Assembly: GCA_022829145.1 (NCBI GenBank)
Contig: CM040747.1
Coordinates: 31,832,936-31,896,935, forward strand
Origin: Albula goreensis
Lineage: Eukaryota > Chordata > Actinopteri > Albuliformes > Albulidae
DNA length: 64,000 bases
Direction of reading: 5' to 3'
Shown here: positions 22,700 through 35,625 of the stretch, one piece after another
Position numbering within the stretch: position 1 is the first letter of the stretch
Layout of the letters: each line of letters opens with the position of its first letter
Notes under the pieces: model-generated
What the model was told of the DNA's origin: nothing
The model's input: the letters and a program-made list of their open reading frames with translations, nothing else
Database searches by the model: none
Position numbers and translations under genes: made by a program

Positions 22700-25600
22700 C
22701 ATTATGTAATGTAAATACTCTAAAAAACTACTCGAAAAAAGTATAAAGTATGTGCCTCTATGCTAACAACATGGCTCAGGAAGGTGGGTTATGTTTCTCA
22801 GGCTTACACGTAGCTTATGAGTGTTGGACCACACATAACAATATTCCTTCTTATGAAAAGTAACCATAAAATGTGAGGAAAATGGTTCCACTTGATTATT
22901 TTTTTGAACCACCATTGAAGGTGATTGTCATTGTGATTTTGATGACTCGCTCGAAATAGCAGAAATGGGAGGAAGGAAAGCGCTTTGATGAATTCTGTGG
23001 CCCCCGGCTGACTCACATGTAAGCAGAACACAATACTGGACAATCAGCTGAACTACTTTTAAAGAATCCAGCAGGTGAGTCAGCTGTTTCTAGGTTTTCT
23101 CTCTCTCCTCAAACAATGAAGACTTTGACCTGATTGGCTGGCTTTTAGATTTTGGAGTAAGGAGGGCGAATTCTGTTTTTAGCTTTATTGATCCGGACTG
23201 TAAACTCTCGCTGCGGCCTTTTGAAGGACTCTTTTAATATGCCACAGCTGATTACATTTGTATTTAAGAAAACTGTGATCTTACAATTGAGAAATAAAAA
23301 GATAGTAACAATGTATTCAGCTGCTAGTGTATTCTTTGTAATATTTCAAAAGGGAAAAACAACAAGTGAACAAATAGGGCATGATATGAAATCAGTACTT
23401 GGGTAGATCCGCAGAAAAAGGAGTTGTAGCTTGTTGCTAATAAAAATTGAATCCACACATGAATAAATATGATATACCTGGGGTAAAAATGTTTATATTC
23501 TCTACAACTGTGGTACAAGCATCTCCAGGAGCCAAAAGTCTGTAATAGGAAAGGTAGAATTGCAGCCACGCTGAAGCTTTTCTACCAGCCAAATTGTATT
23601 GGATTGAAATGACTCTTAAAAACCCCCTCCAAAAATAAGGTGGTACAAATCTGTCAGACAGAGGTGAAAAAAGCCACAGAGAGACGGACATAAAATCAGT
23701 ATTGTTGCTTCACTGTATTTCTTTTTTTCAAAAAAGATATATAGTTGGAAGGCCCCACGCTATGGCAGTGCATTATATACTCTAAAGACATTCTTATTCA
23801 AGAAACACACATTTAAGGGGACAAACAGCTTTATCGTTTCTTCCATGCATGACACAGCACAATGCTACCATTAGCTTAGTCCATGGCCATATTTAAGGTG
23901 AGTTTGTCATTAGCCAGCATTTTCTGTATTTTATCCCTTTTACTGCTAGATATTTACGAAGGAAATTCTGCTGAAGGTTAAAATTATCAAGGTAAAAATA
24001 AGTGTGGCCATCTTAGAATTTTAAGCTGTTTCCCCCTAGAAGCACATCTCTCAACGTGATTTCAAGCTTTCCTCTATGTTGTTGAAATTTCATACACATT
24101 CATAAGACATATACACATATAGTTAGATACGAGTACTTTCTTTTTTAAAGGAAAAGTAGAGCCTGAGCTGTTTCTTTATTCTCTGCACAATCACCTCCGT
24201 TCAGTGTGCACTCTGGGTAATTTTGTGTAAATCATACAAAAAGCCCACAGCTCATGTCTCTGGATGATGGAAGCGGTTTTCAAGAAAGATGGCAATTTTG
24301 GTTTTTACTTTCTGTGCAGTCACTCCTGCCCCCCCCCCCCGCCCCCAACCAGTCCTGCTATCACAGATATCTCCATAACCAATTCCCTTTTCGAGCCTCT
24401 CCTCAGAACCCATGAGATTCATTCACAGTTTTTTATTTGATTTTCTATTTGGTTGAGATTATTGATGGCACATCAGTAATGTGAGAAACCCTTTGGTCTG
24501 TATGGATATATATTCGCAATTACAGTTGGGTCAAGTCAGATGAATATGATTTCATTTGTCAGGCTGCATATCTCACGGTGGCTTCTGCTAGCGCTCCAGA
24601 CGGCATACGGTACATTGGCGGTGTCAGTGATAATAAAGCGCATGAAAAAGATTCTTTCACTGTACAAAATTTGGTTACCTTGGAAAGCTAACGAAATAAC
24701 TGAAATTATCTACTTTCTTTCAGTGCAGTGCAGAATGCCTCTAGGATATTTCAGATCAGTTGTGCTGCTCACAAAGCGCAAAAAACCAGATCATATATTA
24801 TACAAGGTGATTTAATTAACAAGATTTTTAATTTACTTACTTCAAATCGTTGTGTGTTTTCGATTTCATTAAAGAGAGACATGGGAAACATTAAACTGAC
24901 AGATTTAAGGCCTCGTTAAAAAAAGGGGCAGGACACAAATCAGACACAAATCTTTCCGTTTACTATGTTTTATTCCCATTTTAGTTCAACTGGAACATAT
25001 GTAGTACCGTGCCATTGTGTAGCACACAAAAAAATCAAGAGCTTCCTGTGTTTTCCCAAATTTCTCTGCAGGTTAAATGGCAAGATGACTCAACACAATT
25101 AGTAGTTACCCAAGTGTACAACACAAGTGGAATTGCAGTCCACTTACAGCCACAAGTGGACAAAAAAATCGAAGAAACTTTAATTATTTTTTGTAATGAA
25201 CCTTTATAAAGTACTTTGCTCAAACCTGCTTGAAGTTCAATCTCATCGTCCATGTCTAGAACAAAGCGTAAGTACTTACGGTTCAGTATAAAAGTGCTTT
25301 CATATTCATTTTACGACTATTTAATTAGTAAAGACAGAATCCATCTTATGTAACAAGAGACTTTTTTGAGGCATATAATTATGGCTGCGAAAATCTATGA
25401 TTATAAAATTTTGTTATGCAATATAATGAAAATGAATATATGCAAATGGTTGCCCTTATGTTTTTGAATGGAAATCATTCCGGGACATTCACTTTTATAA
25501 ACGACAAAAGCTCAATGTGTCAAACCTGCCTCATTTCAGCCAGACTCGAATAAGTTGACGGCCGCGCACTTAACTGAGGCAAGTATGCACGGTCTGCCCG

Positions 25601-25955
25601 GGACTGCGGCGAGAAGTGTCGCTTGTCACCCACTCGCCCCTGCCGCTAATGAGAAACAACGGCTGCGTCCCGTTGGAGTGGCTGAATCATCCGCTGCTTT
25701 TGATTGCTCAGCCTTAGTGCATAAACCAGCTCACTTTAGAGGTTGGCTGTCACTACAAGTGTTGCCAGACTTGACAAATAGCTGATAAGTGAGACCTCAA
25801 ATAAAATATCGCCAGTATGTTTATTTATTTATTTATTTCGGTGTCCGGGGTGTTGTATATTTCCATAACCTGCAGCATTTTCCAAAACGAAAAACGGTTA
25901 CAGTCAGTATCTTGTCTTGACAAGTAAAGGAACATGAGGCCTTGTCAAAGATGGA
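22700..25955. other. Intergenic, no gene recognised
   Basis: AT-rich with a poly-C run (24329-24340) and (TTTA)n at 25820-25838. The GC-richer patch at about 25550-25740 has several CpGs and a GCTAATGAG core and may be a conserved non-coding element. ORFs are short and unrecognised. Confidence 0.5.
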
Positions 25956-25961
25956 GTGGGA

Positions 25962-26110
25962 AGCAGCATAGCGAAATGGTCAAAGAACTGGGCTGATAAC
26001 CCAGACAATGGCGGGTTGTATTCAGAGGTAGAACATCGCCTTCGTACTCTTGACTGGATTCTTGTTTCAGCAAATGTCCATCTGTACTGCAAAATGAGCA
26101 ATGTATACCA
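25962..26110 (+). mobile_element. tRNA-derived SINE-like element
   Basis: TAGCGAAATGGTCAAAGAACTGGGCTGATAACCC resembles the A-box and anticodon arm of a fish tRNA-SINE head. The B-box-like GCGGGTTGTATTC is at 26011-26023. The complementary GGGCT...AACCC arm is well preserved. The tail has no clear terminal repeat. A (CA)n tract follows at 26158-26191, a common partner of SINE tails. Confidence 0.55.
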
Positions 26111-26157
26111 TGGGATGGGCCTTCAACAAGGAAATCCAAACAGGAGATAAAAATGTG

Positions 26158-26191
26158 CACACACACGCCCACACACACACACACACACACA
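26158..26191. repeat. (CA)n microsatellite
   Basis: An uninterrupted CA run except for one CGCC interruption at the start. Confidence 0.95.
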
Positions 26192-28300
26192 ATGGAGGAT
26201 ACAAATTGTGAATGAAAACTTGATTCTCTTGCAGGAAGCAGGTTGTATTCCCACATGAGATGGGGACCAGTGAGAGGGGCTGCTGGGATATCACTCCTCC
26301 GGCACTGTGGCAAGGAGCATGCTGGGAAACAGCATACAGCAGTGGGAGTTTCCATCCAGGCAAATCACATCTTTGATCTAAAGCATCCCTATTTGAGAGT
26401 ATGGGAACATCTACAACATTTAATTATTTCTTTATTTCTTTATTGTGTTTGCAGAAAATCTGGTATGTTCAAGACAAATACAAAATGACTCTAAATGGTG
26501 CCTACTTTATTCCTCATGCATACATTTGTAATATAATCTTGTATTTGTTGTTTTGCTGTGTTGTAATGTTTTCCTGCCAAGGGACTACAGATCAGCCTTA
26601 TATCTAACTCTGGTACAGCTAATGAGTTGTGCATAGTCCCTACGAAATAAACAAATGATATACAAGCTTGTGGGTTTGAATCACAGATGGAAATTCTGTA
26701 GTTTGATTGTACTTTGTTCTGTTTATGCTGTGCTTTCAACCACAGGTTCAGGGTAACTGACAAATTCAGAGCACAAATGAGTGAAAGATTAATTTAAGTA
26801 GGATTAGCTTAAGAAAATTCTCGCAATATATTTATCTTATATTAACATAGGGGTGAATCCAAAAATAGATATTTCACTGAATTGCCTATATGTGTTAGTA
26901 AGGCAGTTAGCACTGCATTAGCATGGCTACACAATCACGAAGCAGACCTGTACAGTTATTGGGATGAGCAGTGCATTGTGGGTATGGATCACCTTCAAGG
27001 GGGCCTCATAATTCAATGCGGTAAATTTACAGGCTGACCAGCAGTGGCCGCTAGAGAGCAATGAGACTCGATAACCAGCTTACACCCCGACCCTACCACC
27101 CCCAGTGTGCCTGGGACAGTTGTCCCCTCACCACTGTGGACATCCTGCCATGGCTAGTCATGGACAGGCTGCGGTTACTTACTTTTTTATTTATTGCTCT
27201 TTTCTTTAACCATTTGTTCAGTGACTAAACCCCTCATTAGAAACATAGACAGGTGCCTAATGGACCGCCGTCTCAATTTGGCTGCCATTTTTGTATTGAA
27301 ACATTTATTCATCTATCACTTTTCTGAGTTACTGCTTAACTTCTTGGCTGATGCTTATGAAATTTGGTGCATTGCTAGAGGGTGTCTCCAAATACCCCGC
27401 AACTAACTTTGGATCCGATAGCCTACATGGAGATGCTGTAACTGTCAGATAAAATTGGAACTATTGCACAATGCTAACTCCTGTCCCATTTGGTCTAGAC
27501 TCCAGAGCCCAATATCAGTAAATATCTCTCCTCACAAAGGACAATTTCGCCCCTAGGACCTATGCAGCTGCTATTTTGAATTTTCATTAAATGTTAGTTC
27601 CCCCACAAAAAAGGACCAATTTGCATGAAATGGGGCATACAGCCTCTTCTGGCCTTCATTTGTAAGGGTATTACTTTTCAAAAGGTTATACCAATGATGG
27701 AATTAGTAGCCAATGGGCTTGCATGTGGGTTATGGCCTTTTAAATGAATGCCTATAAATCTAAAACTGATTGAATAAATGTTATGTAACTTGTTTCGGTT
27801 GTTCCCACACTCAACAGGACATCGGTTAATTAGCAGAAGCTGCGTCAGCTCACCTCATGGTACTAAAAAGCTCAAAAGCAGTCCTCGTTGTTATTGGACA
27901 TAAAAGAGGATGGAGTCAATAAAAGTATTTTTAAAAGCATATTTTATATTTTAATAAAAGCATCTTATGTTGTGATGTACAGCCCATTTTGATTTAAATG
28001 AATTGAATTTGATATACCAGTAAGAAGACTAAGTGTGCCTGAATCGCATCCAAATTTTTTTAGGATTTTTTTTTCCAGTCATTTGTCAACAAGCGTAAAT
28101 GCTGGAGACCGTATCTTTAGAAATGTTAAATTGTTAAATATGAATCATTCATCCAAAGATAAAAATTATTTGCACCTGTATTTTTTCCCTTATTTCCTCC
28201 CACTCACCATACTTACTACATCCATGTGCCAATATGTACACATAAAAAATGTATGAACATTTTTATGAAGAGTGCATATGAATTAAACATACATTGAGTG
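26192..28300. other. Intergenic, no gene recognised
   Basis: The segment at 26640-26760 includes a B-box-like GTGGGTTTGAATCAC and may be an eroded SINE, but the A-box is not convincing. The block 27040-27740 has the look of an old dispersed repeat (GC-rich head, long AT-rich body), but I cannot assign it to a family. Confidence 0.4.
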
Positions 28301-28334
28301 TATTTATATTTATATATATATATATATATATATT
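28301..28334. repeat. (TA)n microsatellite
   Basis: A TATTTATATT head followed by an uninterrupted TA run, ending 34 bp before a possible LTR. Confidence 0.95.
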
Positions 28335-28367
28335 TGCTTTTAAAACCATATATATATGTATAAAAAA

Positions 28368-28780
28368 TGTGGTGCCGGGAGAGGTGGAGGGAGGAGCAAG
28401 CTCCTTGGCTCCTCCCACTGTACTGCTGTCAGTCTCCTGGTTCCCTCCCTCAGCCTGGAGAGTTAACCGGAGCTGCAACAGCAGAAGCCTCACTAACTGG
28501 CAGCCTCACCTGTGCGTGATTCCTAATCAACTCAATTGTGAGCACTTGCCTTCAATTAGGCCTTCTATTTAAGCACAGCCTAAGAGGCTGAAAAAGGGTG
28601 CTTTTTGGATTCAGTGTTTTGGTGTGTGAGACGGCTGTGCTATTTTTGTGTTTTTGCCTATTTTGTGGTAAGCCCATGTGTTGTGTTTCCTTTTTCACCC
28701 AAAAGGGGCTAATAAATGGCCTTTGGCCCTTTTTGTTGAACTTTTTGTCGTGTTTTGCCTTCCGCTCACCACCCGCCACA
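28368..28780 (+). mobile_element. Possible solo LTR of an LTR retrotransposon
   Basis: The 413-bp segment begins TGTGG and ends CCACA, the TG...CA inverted termini of LTRs. Internally it has a TATA-like TATTTAAG (28566-28573) and an AATAAA polyadenylation signal (28711-28716) followed by a GT/T-rich stretch, in the usual LTR order. It is GC-richer than its surroundings. No primer-binding site or gag/pol follows, so it would be a solo LTR. I could not find a matching target-site duplication (flanks AAAAAA and GTGGCC), so the boundaries or the class could be wrong. Confidence 0.45.
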
Positions 28781-28789
28781 GTGGCCACA

Positions 28790-31700
28790 CCTGCCGCTGT
28801 GTCACTATTTAGATATATAGGAAGTGAGAGTCCCTTTTTTATTCAGAATGTTAGGAGACGGTGGACCAATGTAAGACACTATGCAAGCCATTTAATATGA
28901 TCTTGAGGTCAACATAGTTTGAGTTGCTTGTTGCAAAACATTATACATGCAATGCAAATGAGAAACAGTGCAGTTACATACAGTTGTTGGGCTAACTGTC
29001 AGTTCATTTATGTTGCATGTTCATATGTCATAGCTCTTTTCCAAAATGATGCTAATCCACTTGGCCACTGTGTATGAAATACCAGAAGTCATGTTCTCGT
29101 GAGGGCACACTGCAGGTGATGCATCCAGCCAGAATGCCCTTATACGTCACTGCAGATGAGGGGATCTGACAAATACATAAATGAATTACCTGTGTCACCA
29201 CTGTCCCTTAGCCAGCCCTCCTTTAGTTGTCACATGACTGTGATGTCACTGTGTCCTGGTTGGATGGTGACTGCTTCCCTCTAAAGGACATGGCCAGATG
29301 ATTCATCCAACCATGGGGAGATATCAGTCCAGCACATCCTTCGCACATCAACGGAATTTTCCGTTGCTGGTGATGCTGTCAGCGGGTCCTTTCCATTTGC
29401 GTCAACAAGAAACGACCATTGGAGCCCCATCTTGTTTGTTCGCTGGCCACCATGTTGCATTACATAGGAAATATACACAACGTTAATCTTTTATGATGTC
29501 ATCTTTTTTCTTATTCATGTTTGTACATGTCCCCACTATTTATAAGACATTGCACCCTGAAAGTAGCAACAGCAACTGCGTTGCATCACACAGGAAAGAA
29601 CACAGAACACTTCTCTATTTTTTTTAATTGAGTGGAAGAGCAAGCCAATCAAAGCTCTTTTTTTACGCTTCCAAGCAGAGAGAGGATCCTGACTAAGAAG
29701 TGCTACAGTCCAGCGTGATGTCGTCTGCTTTGGGCTCTCGCTTAGGGATGCTGAAGTGGAAATTCAGCTGATGTGTGAACACAACCTAACGCTCTCCTTT
29801 TTTATTTAGTGCTGAGCAGGACGGCAATAGCTAGTGTTACCACAGGTGATCCTAGTCCAATTATTGCAGCAACATCTCACATCAGGACACTTGAATTGTG
29901 CTCTTTGTACCAGCCTTTGTCTGTCAAATTTATGTGGTCTCTTCAAGGACATGCAAAATTACATAAGACAGACTTTGAACTATAACAAAGGTTCGTCTGA
30001 GTATCTGTTTTTACTGGAGACAACTACAGATGTCATTTGAAATGTGTTATTTTCGTTCTAAAATGATATTCCCTTTAGAAGAGGACTTGTTTGATTGGGT
30101 TACAGTCCCTTGGTTCATAGCTGATACATTCGTTCTTTTGAGTTGTTTCTTTCTTTTTCCTTTTCTTTGGATCTCAGCACACAATCTGAAGGCAAAAATG
30201 CATCCATGTGCACAAAAACATTTTCTGGTTTGATCGATGATGAACCGTTCGAGGACCTTTTCTTCCTGCTATGTGCGATGCTGTCAATGTGATTGAACAT
30301 GGAATGTTGCATGATGGGAAATAATTTCCGATACACTTGACTTTTTCTATTTCAACCTTTGAGAAATCCCTCACACACTTTTTTTGTAATCAGATCAGTA
30401 ATTAGTAGTTATTTTCCTAAAAAATTGAGCAATATGGAATGACTTAAACTAAAACCAATGTTTATTATTCCAATGAAAGAAAAACATAGCCTTTTCAGCG
30501 TGATACAATATAATTTAAGTAGAAATACAAGTAAACATATACATTTACAAACATTTACACAAACCCATATGCACAGACAAACAAATACACATACTGAACA
30601 TAAACTGTACATGCAAATGCATGGACACACACACACACACACAGGCGCACAAATAAAATGGTGAGGTATCAATCAACCGGACAAAAACACAAACAATGCA
30701 CTGGAATTCAGAGTACACATCCAGACCTCTAAATTGTGACACACAGTTTAACAAATCTTTGGGGCGGGTGGAGGATTTGGGGAGAAATGCCCAGATTGAA
30801 AGGATAAGAGAAACAAGGGAAAAAAATAATTGAAAATGTTTTTTTTTTTTGAAATGGTAACAGGGAAAATGTATCAGAGCCAGGGGAAAGAAGCCGTTTA
30901 CTTGGGAGGTTTTTGTTTTTGAGAAAGTCATTAAGAGCTGGAGAACAGTGACACTCGCCAGAGGCCAATAATGGAACATACCATCAGTACACCCAACTTT
31001 AAAGAAGGTTACTGACGGCAATGATACGGGGAGAGCAATGTGTGTTCAAAGAGATTACTGCGGCAAAAAGGCAATGACTTTTTTCTTTTTGTTTTATTTT
31101 TCGGTTTGGCTCGCTGCAATCGGTTCGCTCGGGAGCGCAGCAGCAGGGGCTATTTGCACCGTTTATTGTGTATAAATATTTCATCTATTCAGAATGATAA
31201 AAAAAAAGGTTTCCCGTGAAAATAAATGATCAAAACAGAGCAGGAAGAGTCTCGAGTGCTGTTCTGATTAGTGTGTATCGTGCGCTCTAAGCCACAGTGG
31301 CAGCCATTGTTATTATGCGTCGCTTGTTAGGCTTGCTAATTACGGCGGTTATCAGGAGGACGCAGAGTGAGCAGTGGAATCATTTTAAACAGTGATGTCA
31401 GCGTCCCCGTCAGCTGCAAAGGTAACGCTGGAGGCTGAAACAAGGGGCAGAAAGTTAGAGTGTTTTCAGGAGGCGGGGTAAACCCTGTTTCGTTGATCGA
31501 TAGCAATAGCTCTTCAGGTTTGTCAGTGTTCGTCTATTTGACTGCATTAGGAATACAGTCCTGGGTTGGTAATTAAGCTACTGGAAATCAGGGTGAAAGG
31601 AGGTGGCAACCAGCTTAGCGAGATTTTAAAGACCCCAGGGCCAACCTGGCATGTGATTTTGTGGCGATTGTGTTGGGCCTATAATTATGCCTGGAGATTC

Positions 31701-31880
31701 CAAATAAAAAAGAGTGAAGAGGTATGGAAATAGTATTAAAAGTGTTTTGATGGTGACTGGGGAAGCCATAGAGGGTGCTTGACTTTATGACACCAGGTAT
31801 TCATGATACCACTCCTGAATCTGTTTACCAATGCGTTTGGGGACATTGTTGTCTTGGATTATGGGAACATCTACCAGAGA
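28790..31880. other. Intergenic, no gene recognised
   Basis: Mostly AT-rich, with a (CA)n at 30624-30643 and a poly-T near 30838-30850. The 19-mer CATTGCACCCTGAAAGTAG at 29548-29566 recurs at 32651-32669. The segment 31260-31400 is GC-richer, with TAATTACGG and TGTTATTATGCG motifs, and may be a conserved non-coding element. A 158-codon minus-strand frame (30545-31021) runs through the CA repeat and is not credible as a gene. Confidence 0.5.
30624..30643. repeat. (AC)n
   Basis: Uninterrupted AC run. Confidence 0.9.
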
Positions 31881-31882
31881 CA

Positions 31883-32086
31883 AGGGGCCCTATTTCGACA
31901 GTGTCCTATTCTCTCATTATCTTAAAAGTATTCATGGATATGGCAAAGCCATTTCATTAGTTCAACGGGTTTGTCCTTATGCGCAAAACTCGGGTGCAAC
32001 GTCTGAAGAGGATAGACGAATGAGCTTAATTAAATATGGGTGTGAGTTGGGCATAACAGGTTATAAACCAATCAAAGTGTCATGTT
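31883..32086 (+). mobile_element. hAT-type MITE fragment
   Basis: Starts with GGGGCCCTATTTCGACAGTG and contains TATAAACCAATCAAAGTGTC (about 32061-32080). Both resemble a very common cyprinid and teleost hAT MITE family (GGGCCCTATTTTAACG... and AAACCAATCAGAGTGTCA). The opposite terminus was not found, so this is a one-ended relic. The family assignment is from memory of the motifs and needs a library search. Confidence 0.45.
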
Positions 32087-32089
32087 TCA

Positions 32090-33800
32090 ACGCCTGTTCA
32101 AACCGATAAGCTTTGTGCCGTGACTTAATGCTATTTAACAGTGCCATACATTTAGTGGGAGAAAGAGACCTGCCCATGAGTCAGGTGAAAGTCCAGGAGC
32201 ACAGAAACCATAGAAACAGTAGGCAGCTCCCTGAGGTGAAGCAAGGCTATCCTCATTTCCCACAATGCAACATTCTGAATGAATGCAGTATTCACTGGAT
32301 AATTTTTTTTTATCAACTTTTTCTTAATCAGATAAACTATCTGGTTTTCTTACTAGGCTATAGCAATATGCAGATATTCGTCTGTTACAGCCTAGCGGAG
32401 CAAGCATATCTTACATGGTGCAGTAATGATGTGGAAGAAAAGTTGTTTAGATATAGTTCAGACATTTGTTCCCTGATCTTAAAGTTTTTGCTGTCAAAAC
32501 ACAATCTTTAGAATATATTTAAATACCGTCTGTTTAAATGTCGATGAGCCTTTCCATGACAGAAAATGAATCAGTTTCATTAGTCATCAATGCCATACTG
32601 TCCAAGTCTCACATTTAACCCTTGAGTCAAATAAGACATAACCTTTAAGGCATTGCACCCTGAAAGTAGAAATAACAGCTGTCAAAAAGACATTAGACAT
32701 GGTCTTCAGAGCAATCTCTATGAGTTGCATTGCTTTGTGCCGCCATCAACTTATGCTATTTAGAGGGCAGATGTGCAATGTGGTAAAAAACGCATAACAC
32801 CTGCTGCACCAAGTACAAGATATGGCTGAATGTCGTTAGCATAGCATGTACCAGATAGCATAAAATGGCTGAGTAGTTTTTTGTCCATAATTCTAAATCA
32901 AGATCAGTGACTCCCATAAGATGACAGGTCATACCATGACATGATGTTAACAGGCAATGTGGGCTAAAGGCCGCCCTCCATTGGTTTTCTCCAAATAAAA
33001 TCCCACCCCTCATCAGACCATGTGACTTTTGCCATTGCTCCTAAGCCAAAGGTATGCTAGGTTATGCGTTGCTGTGCATCTGCCTTGCTTACAAGTAGAT
33101 TTCTACCACAAAGCTCACATCATACAGTTTTGCTTGAGACTGGGTAACAATGATGGAGATTGAGTTCTGCGGCTATTGTGTGGCCTACAATGGGCTTCAG
33201 CCTATTTTTGTCAGTGCACTTTAAATTTTGCCCACTGCTCCTTTTTTCGTGATGTAGCTTTTCTTTTGTTGGTGGGGACCATCGTGATTTGACACCGTTT
33301 CCTTTGACTCAAATTATTTTGCTGTTTCTGTGACTGACACATCTACAATTTGCAATTGCTCGACTAACATCTGAGCACTAAAATATTGTTTTGTAGCAGG
33401 AACAAACCACTCTAAACACATCTAAACGCAAATCATATGTGTAGACACCAACTCTGAGCACACACCCACATACACGTCGTCATCAGCGCAACAAAGTGGA
33501 TGTAGCAAGATGGATTCCAATTTTAGGCCGTTTCAGAGAGTCCTTTCTGTCCCTTTATGCAGGGAGGGCAACATGTCATGTTATGTACAGTTTTGCATCA
33601 AATTTAATTCTATAGTAAATTGTTAAATACTCTGAGTGGTCTTCGCCAGATTTTAGTTATTTAATGCCTGAGGGAGGAGGGGTCTTTCTGTATTTCTACA
33701 TGGACTGATTTAAATATTCATCGCAGCTTAAAATACCCTTCCACAGTGCCAGCGGTTAATCTCTGTCCTTCTCGATCAGTGTTTCCCCTTTTCAGTGACT
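32090..33800. other. Intergenic, no gene recognised
   Basis: AT-rich. A 132-codon plus-strand frame (32113-32511) has no recognisable domain. The second copy of the 19-mer shared with 29548-29566 is at 32651-32669. Confidence 0.5.
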
Positions 33801-33814
33801 AAAACGCTCGTCTC

Positions 33815-34080
33815 TCACAGAATGCCGTGTCGCTGCGGACTGCAGCGGCGGAAACATGTAGACCGTTGCGGTGCGAGGCCAGCAGCGCTAAATGTTCACG
33901 GATTCCGTGTTGCGCCCCGACGGTGGGCGTTGCGAGGGCCCGTCCTCTAATGCGGTCTGGCGTCTACGGAGTCACACGCCACCGAAAACGGACGAATCCC
34001 GCAGACGCAGCACGCCGCAGCTGCGGCGTCCCCTTCGGTTCCGCTGATAAGTGCTGACGGACACTCTCGGGGGGTAGGGG
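33815..34080. promoter_or_regulatory. Isolated CpG-rich patch (small CpG island-like)
   Basis: About 260 bp with a high density of CG dinucleotides (for example GTGTCGCTGCGGACTGCAG, GCGCCCCGACGG, GCCGCAGCTGCGGCG), set in AT-rich, CpG-poor DNA. It includes the palindromic GCCGCAGCTGCGGC (34013-34026). There is no credible coding frame with splice sites; a 76-codon plus frame is open but unrecognised. It could be a CpG-island promoter of an unannotated transcript, an enhancer, or a recent GC-rich insertion. Confidence 0.4.
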
Positions 34081-35093
34081 GTCGGGGGGACGTCTTAGAA
34101 AGGATGAAGGATGAGAAAATAGGGAGGTCCATTAGGACATCAACGGTGAAGCTTTGTCACAGACAAAGACCAGTGTTTACTACCCATATTTAATCGGGAC
34201 CGTAAACTGAGGACAAACATCATCAGAGGAAGCCGAGTGGGTGAGACAAGGAGAGAAAGCCACGCAGCAGCTTTTATGGTCAGTGAGAATCGTGGTGTGA
34301 GGAATGCGAGGAGCTGAAGCGAAAAAGCAGGCAAATAGAGGCCACACAGAGCCTGCATAGTGTGACCTGTCAAGATTAATATAAAGACAGATTCCGCATT
34401 AACGCCTACATTATCGTGTGATTGTTGAGGTAGCCCAGGTTAAACTGGCTTAAACCGCTGATGGGCACAGCTGCGATCGTCCGACATGGGATTTCAACCT
34501 GAAAATATCTCCAGTATTTCCTTATTATTTTCATACTTTCCTAATAAAAAAAATGAATATGCTATCCTGCACATAAACAAAGCTATCCCCACATTCAACT
34601 TTTTTAATGCTTTCATATGCCCTCAAAGACACAGAGTACATTTGATTGAATCCTAGTCATTGTTTTTTGAAAACGCCCTCAGCCGTTGCAGAGTGACAGT
34701 GACTGACTGAAAGTCCTTTTCAGCGATAATGGAATATTCATTATCACTCTGAGACAAAAAAGTCTGTCAAAAAAGGTGTCCTTAGTTGACTGTTCCTCTT
34801 TTATGTTGTTCAGATCAGTTAGTTTAGGAAAGCAACAAAGGTAAACTAAATTCTAGCTTTAGGGCTACATAGTGCATCAATACCTTCAATCTTGCAGGTG
34901 AAAGAAAAGGAACTGTAGGTTAAAGGAGCAGTTTTAATCGATTATTCCATGAAAGGTGTTGTTAATTAGCGGCTTTCATTGTAATGCATATAGTAAAATC
35001 TATGGATGCCCCCATTAAACAGCTAAAACATTCAGTTGAATTAATTGACCTTTATTATACAGTCTTACAGATTTCAGCATTATGTTTCAGCAT
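34081..35093. other. Intergenic, nothing recognised
   Basis: AT-rich sequence with short ORFs only. Confidence 0.5.
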
Positions 35094-35625
35094 TAGTGAT
35101 GCGTGGGTCGGGCAGGTTCGGGTAAGCTAACTAGAAAATATTATGGGTTTGGGCAGGCAGGTCAAAAAGTGACAAAGCAGGGTTACGAATACGTTATTAA
35201 TAACCTATAGAAGCGCTGCATGTGCATTAATTGTCCACCTTCCACCTTCTCTGTCACTCTCTCTCTCTTAAAACACACACACACACACACACACACATAT
35301 ACGCATGTGTTTTAGAGTGTTGAGGCTTCACCTACGAGTTTTGTCCCTAAGTGGTATCCATAGCTTTTGTTTACACCACCAGCACCAAAACTCTTGGTCA
35401 GAAAGAAGAGGCTACCATTAACAATATAGCCAACATAAGCAGAGAAAAGTTAAAAATGGGTGATTCTAAGGTCGCACGCAAAGTGCATAAAGTCGGTGGT
35501 TTTCGGGTCATGGTGGGGTCGGGTTGGTTGATTAATGCATATTTTTCGGGTCAGGCGGTGCGGATTGGCTCTCATAGCGGGTCGGGTGGGTTCGGGTCTT
35601 AAAAACCCCGACCCGCACATCACTA
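35094..35625. mobile_element. hAT-like non-autonomous DNA transposon
   Basis: The left end TAGTGATGCGTGGGTCGGG (35094) and the right end, read in reverse TAGTGATGTGCGGGTCGGG, form a terminal inverted repeat matching at 17 of 19 positions. Subterminal GGGTTCGGGT-like motifs also repeat on both sides. This is characteristic of hAT elements with CGGGTCGGG-rich termini in fish. The 532-bp interior has no transposase domain. A (CA)n tract sits at 35273-35297. A clear 8-bp target duplication could not be seen. Confidence 0.65.

Noticed and set aside
29258..29313. Inverted repeat TGGTTGGATG...CATCCAACCA
   Set aside because: Only 10-bp arms with a 36-base loop. Such pairs are frequent by chance in 64 kb.
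30545..31021. 158-codon minus-strand frame
   Set aside because: It passes through poly-T and CA repeats, which bias it towards Phe, Lys, Cys and Val. No family resemblance.
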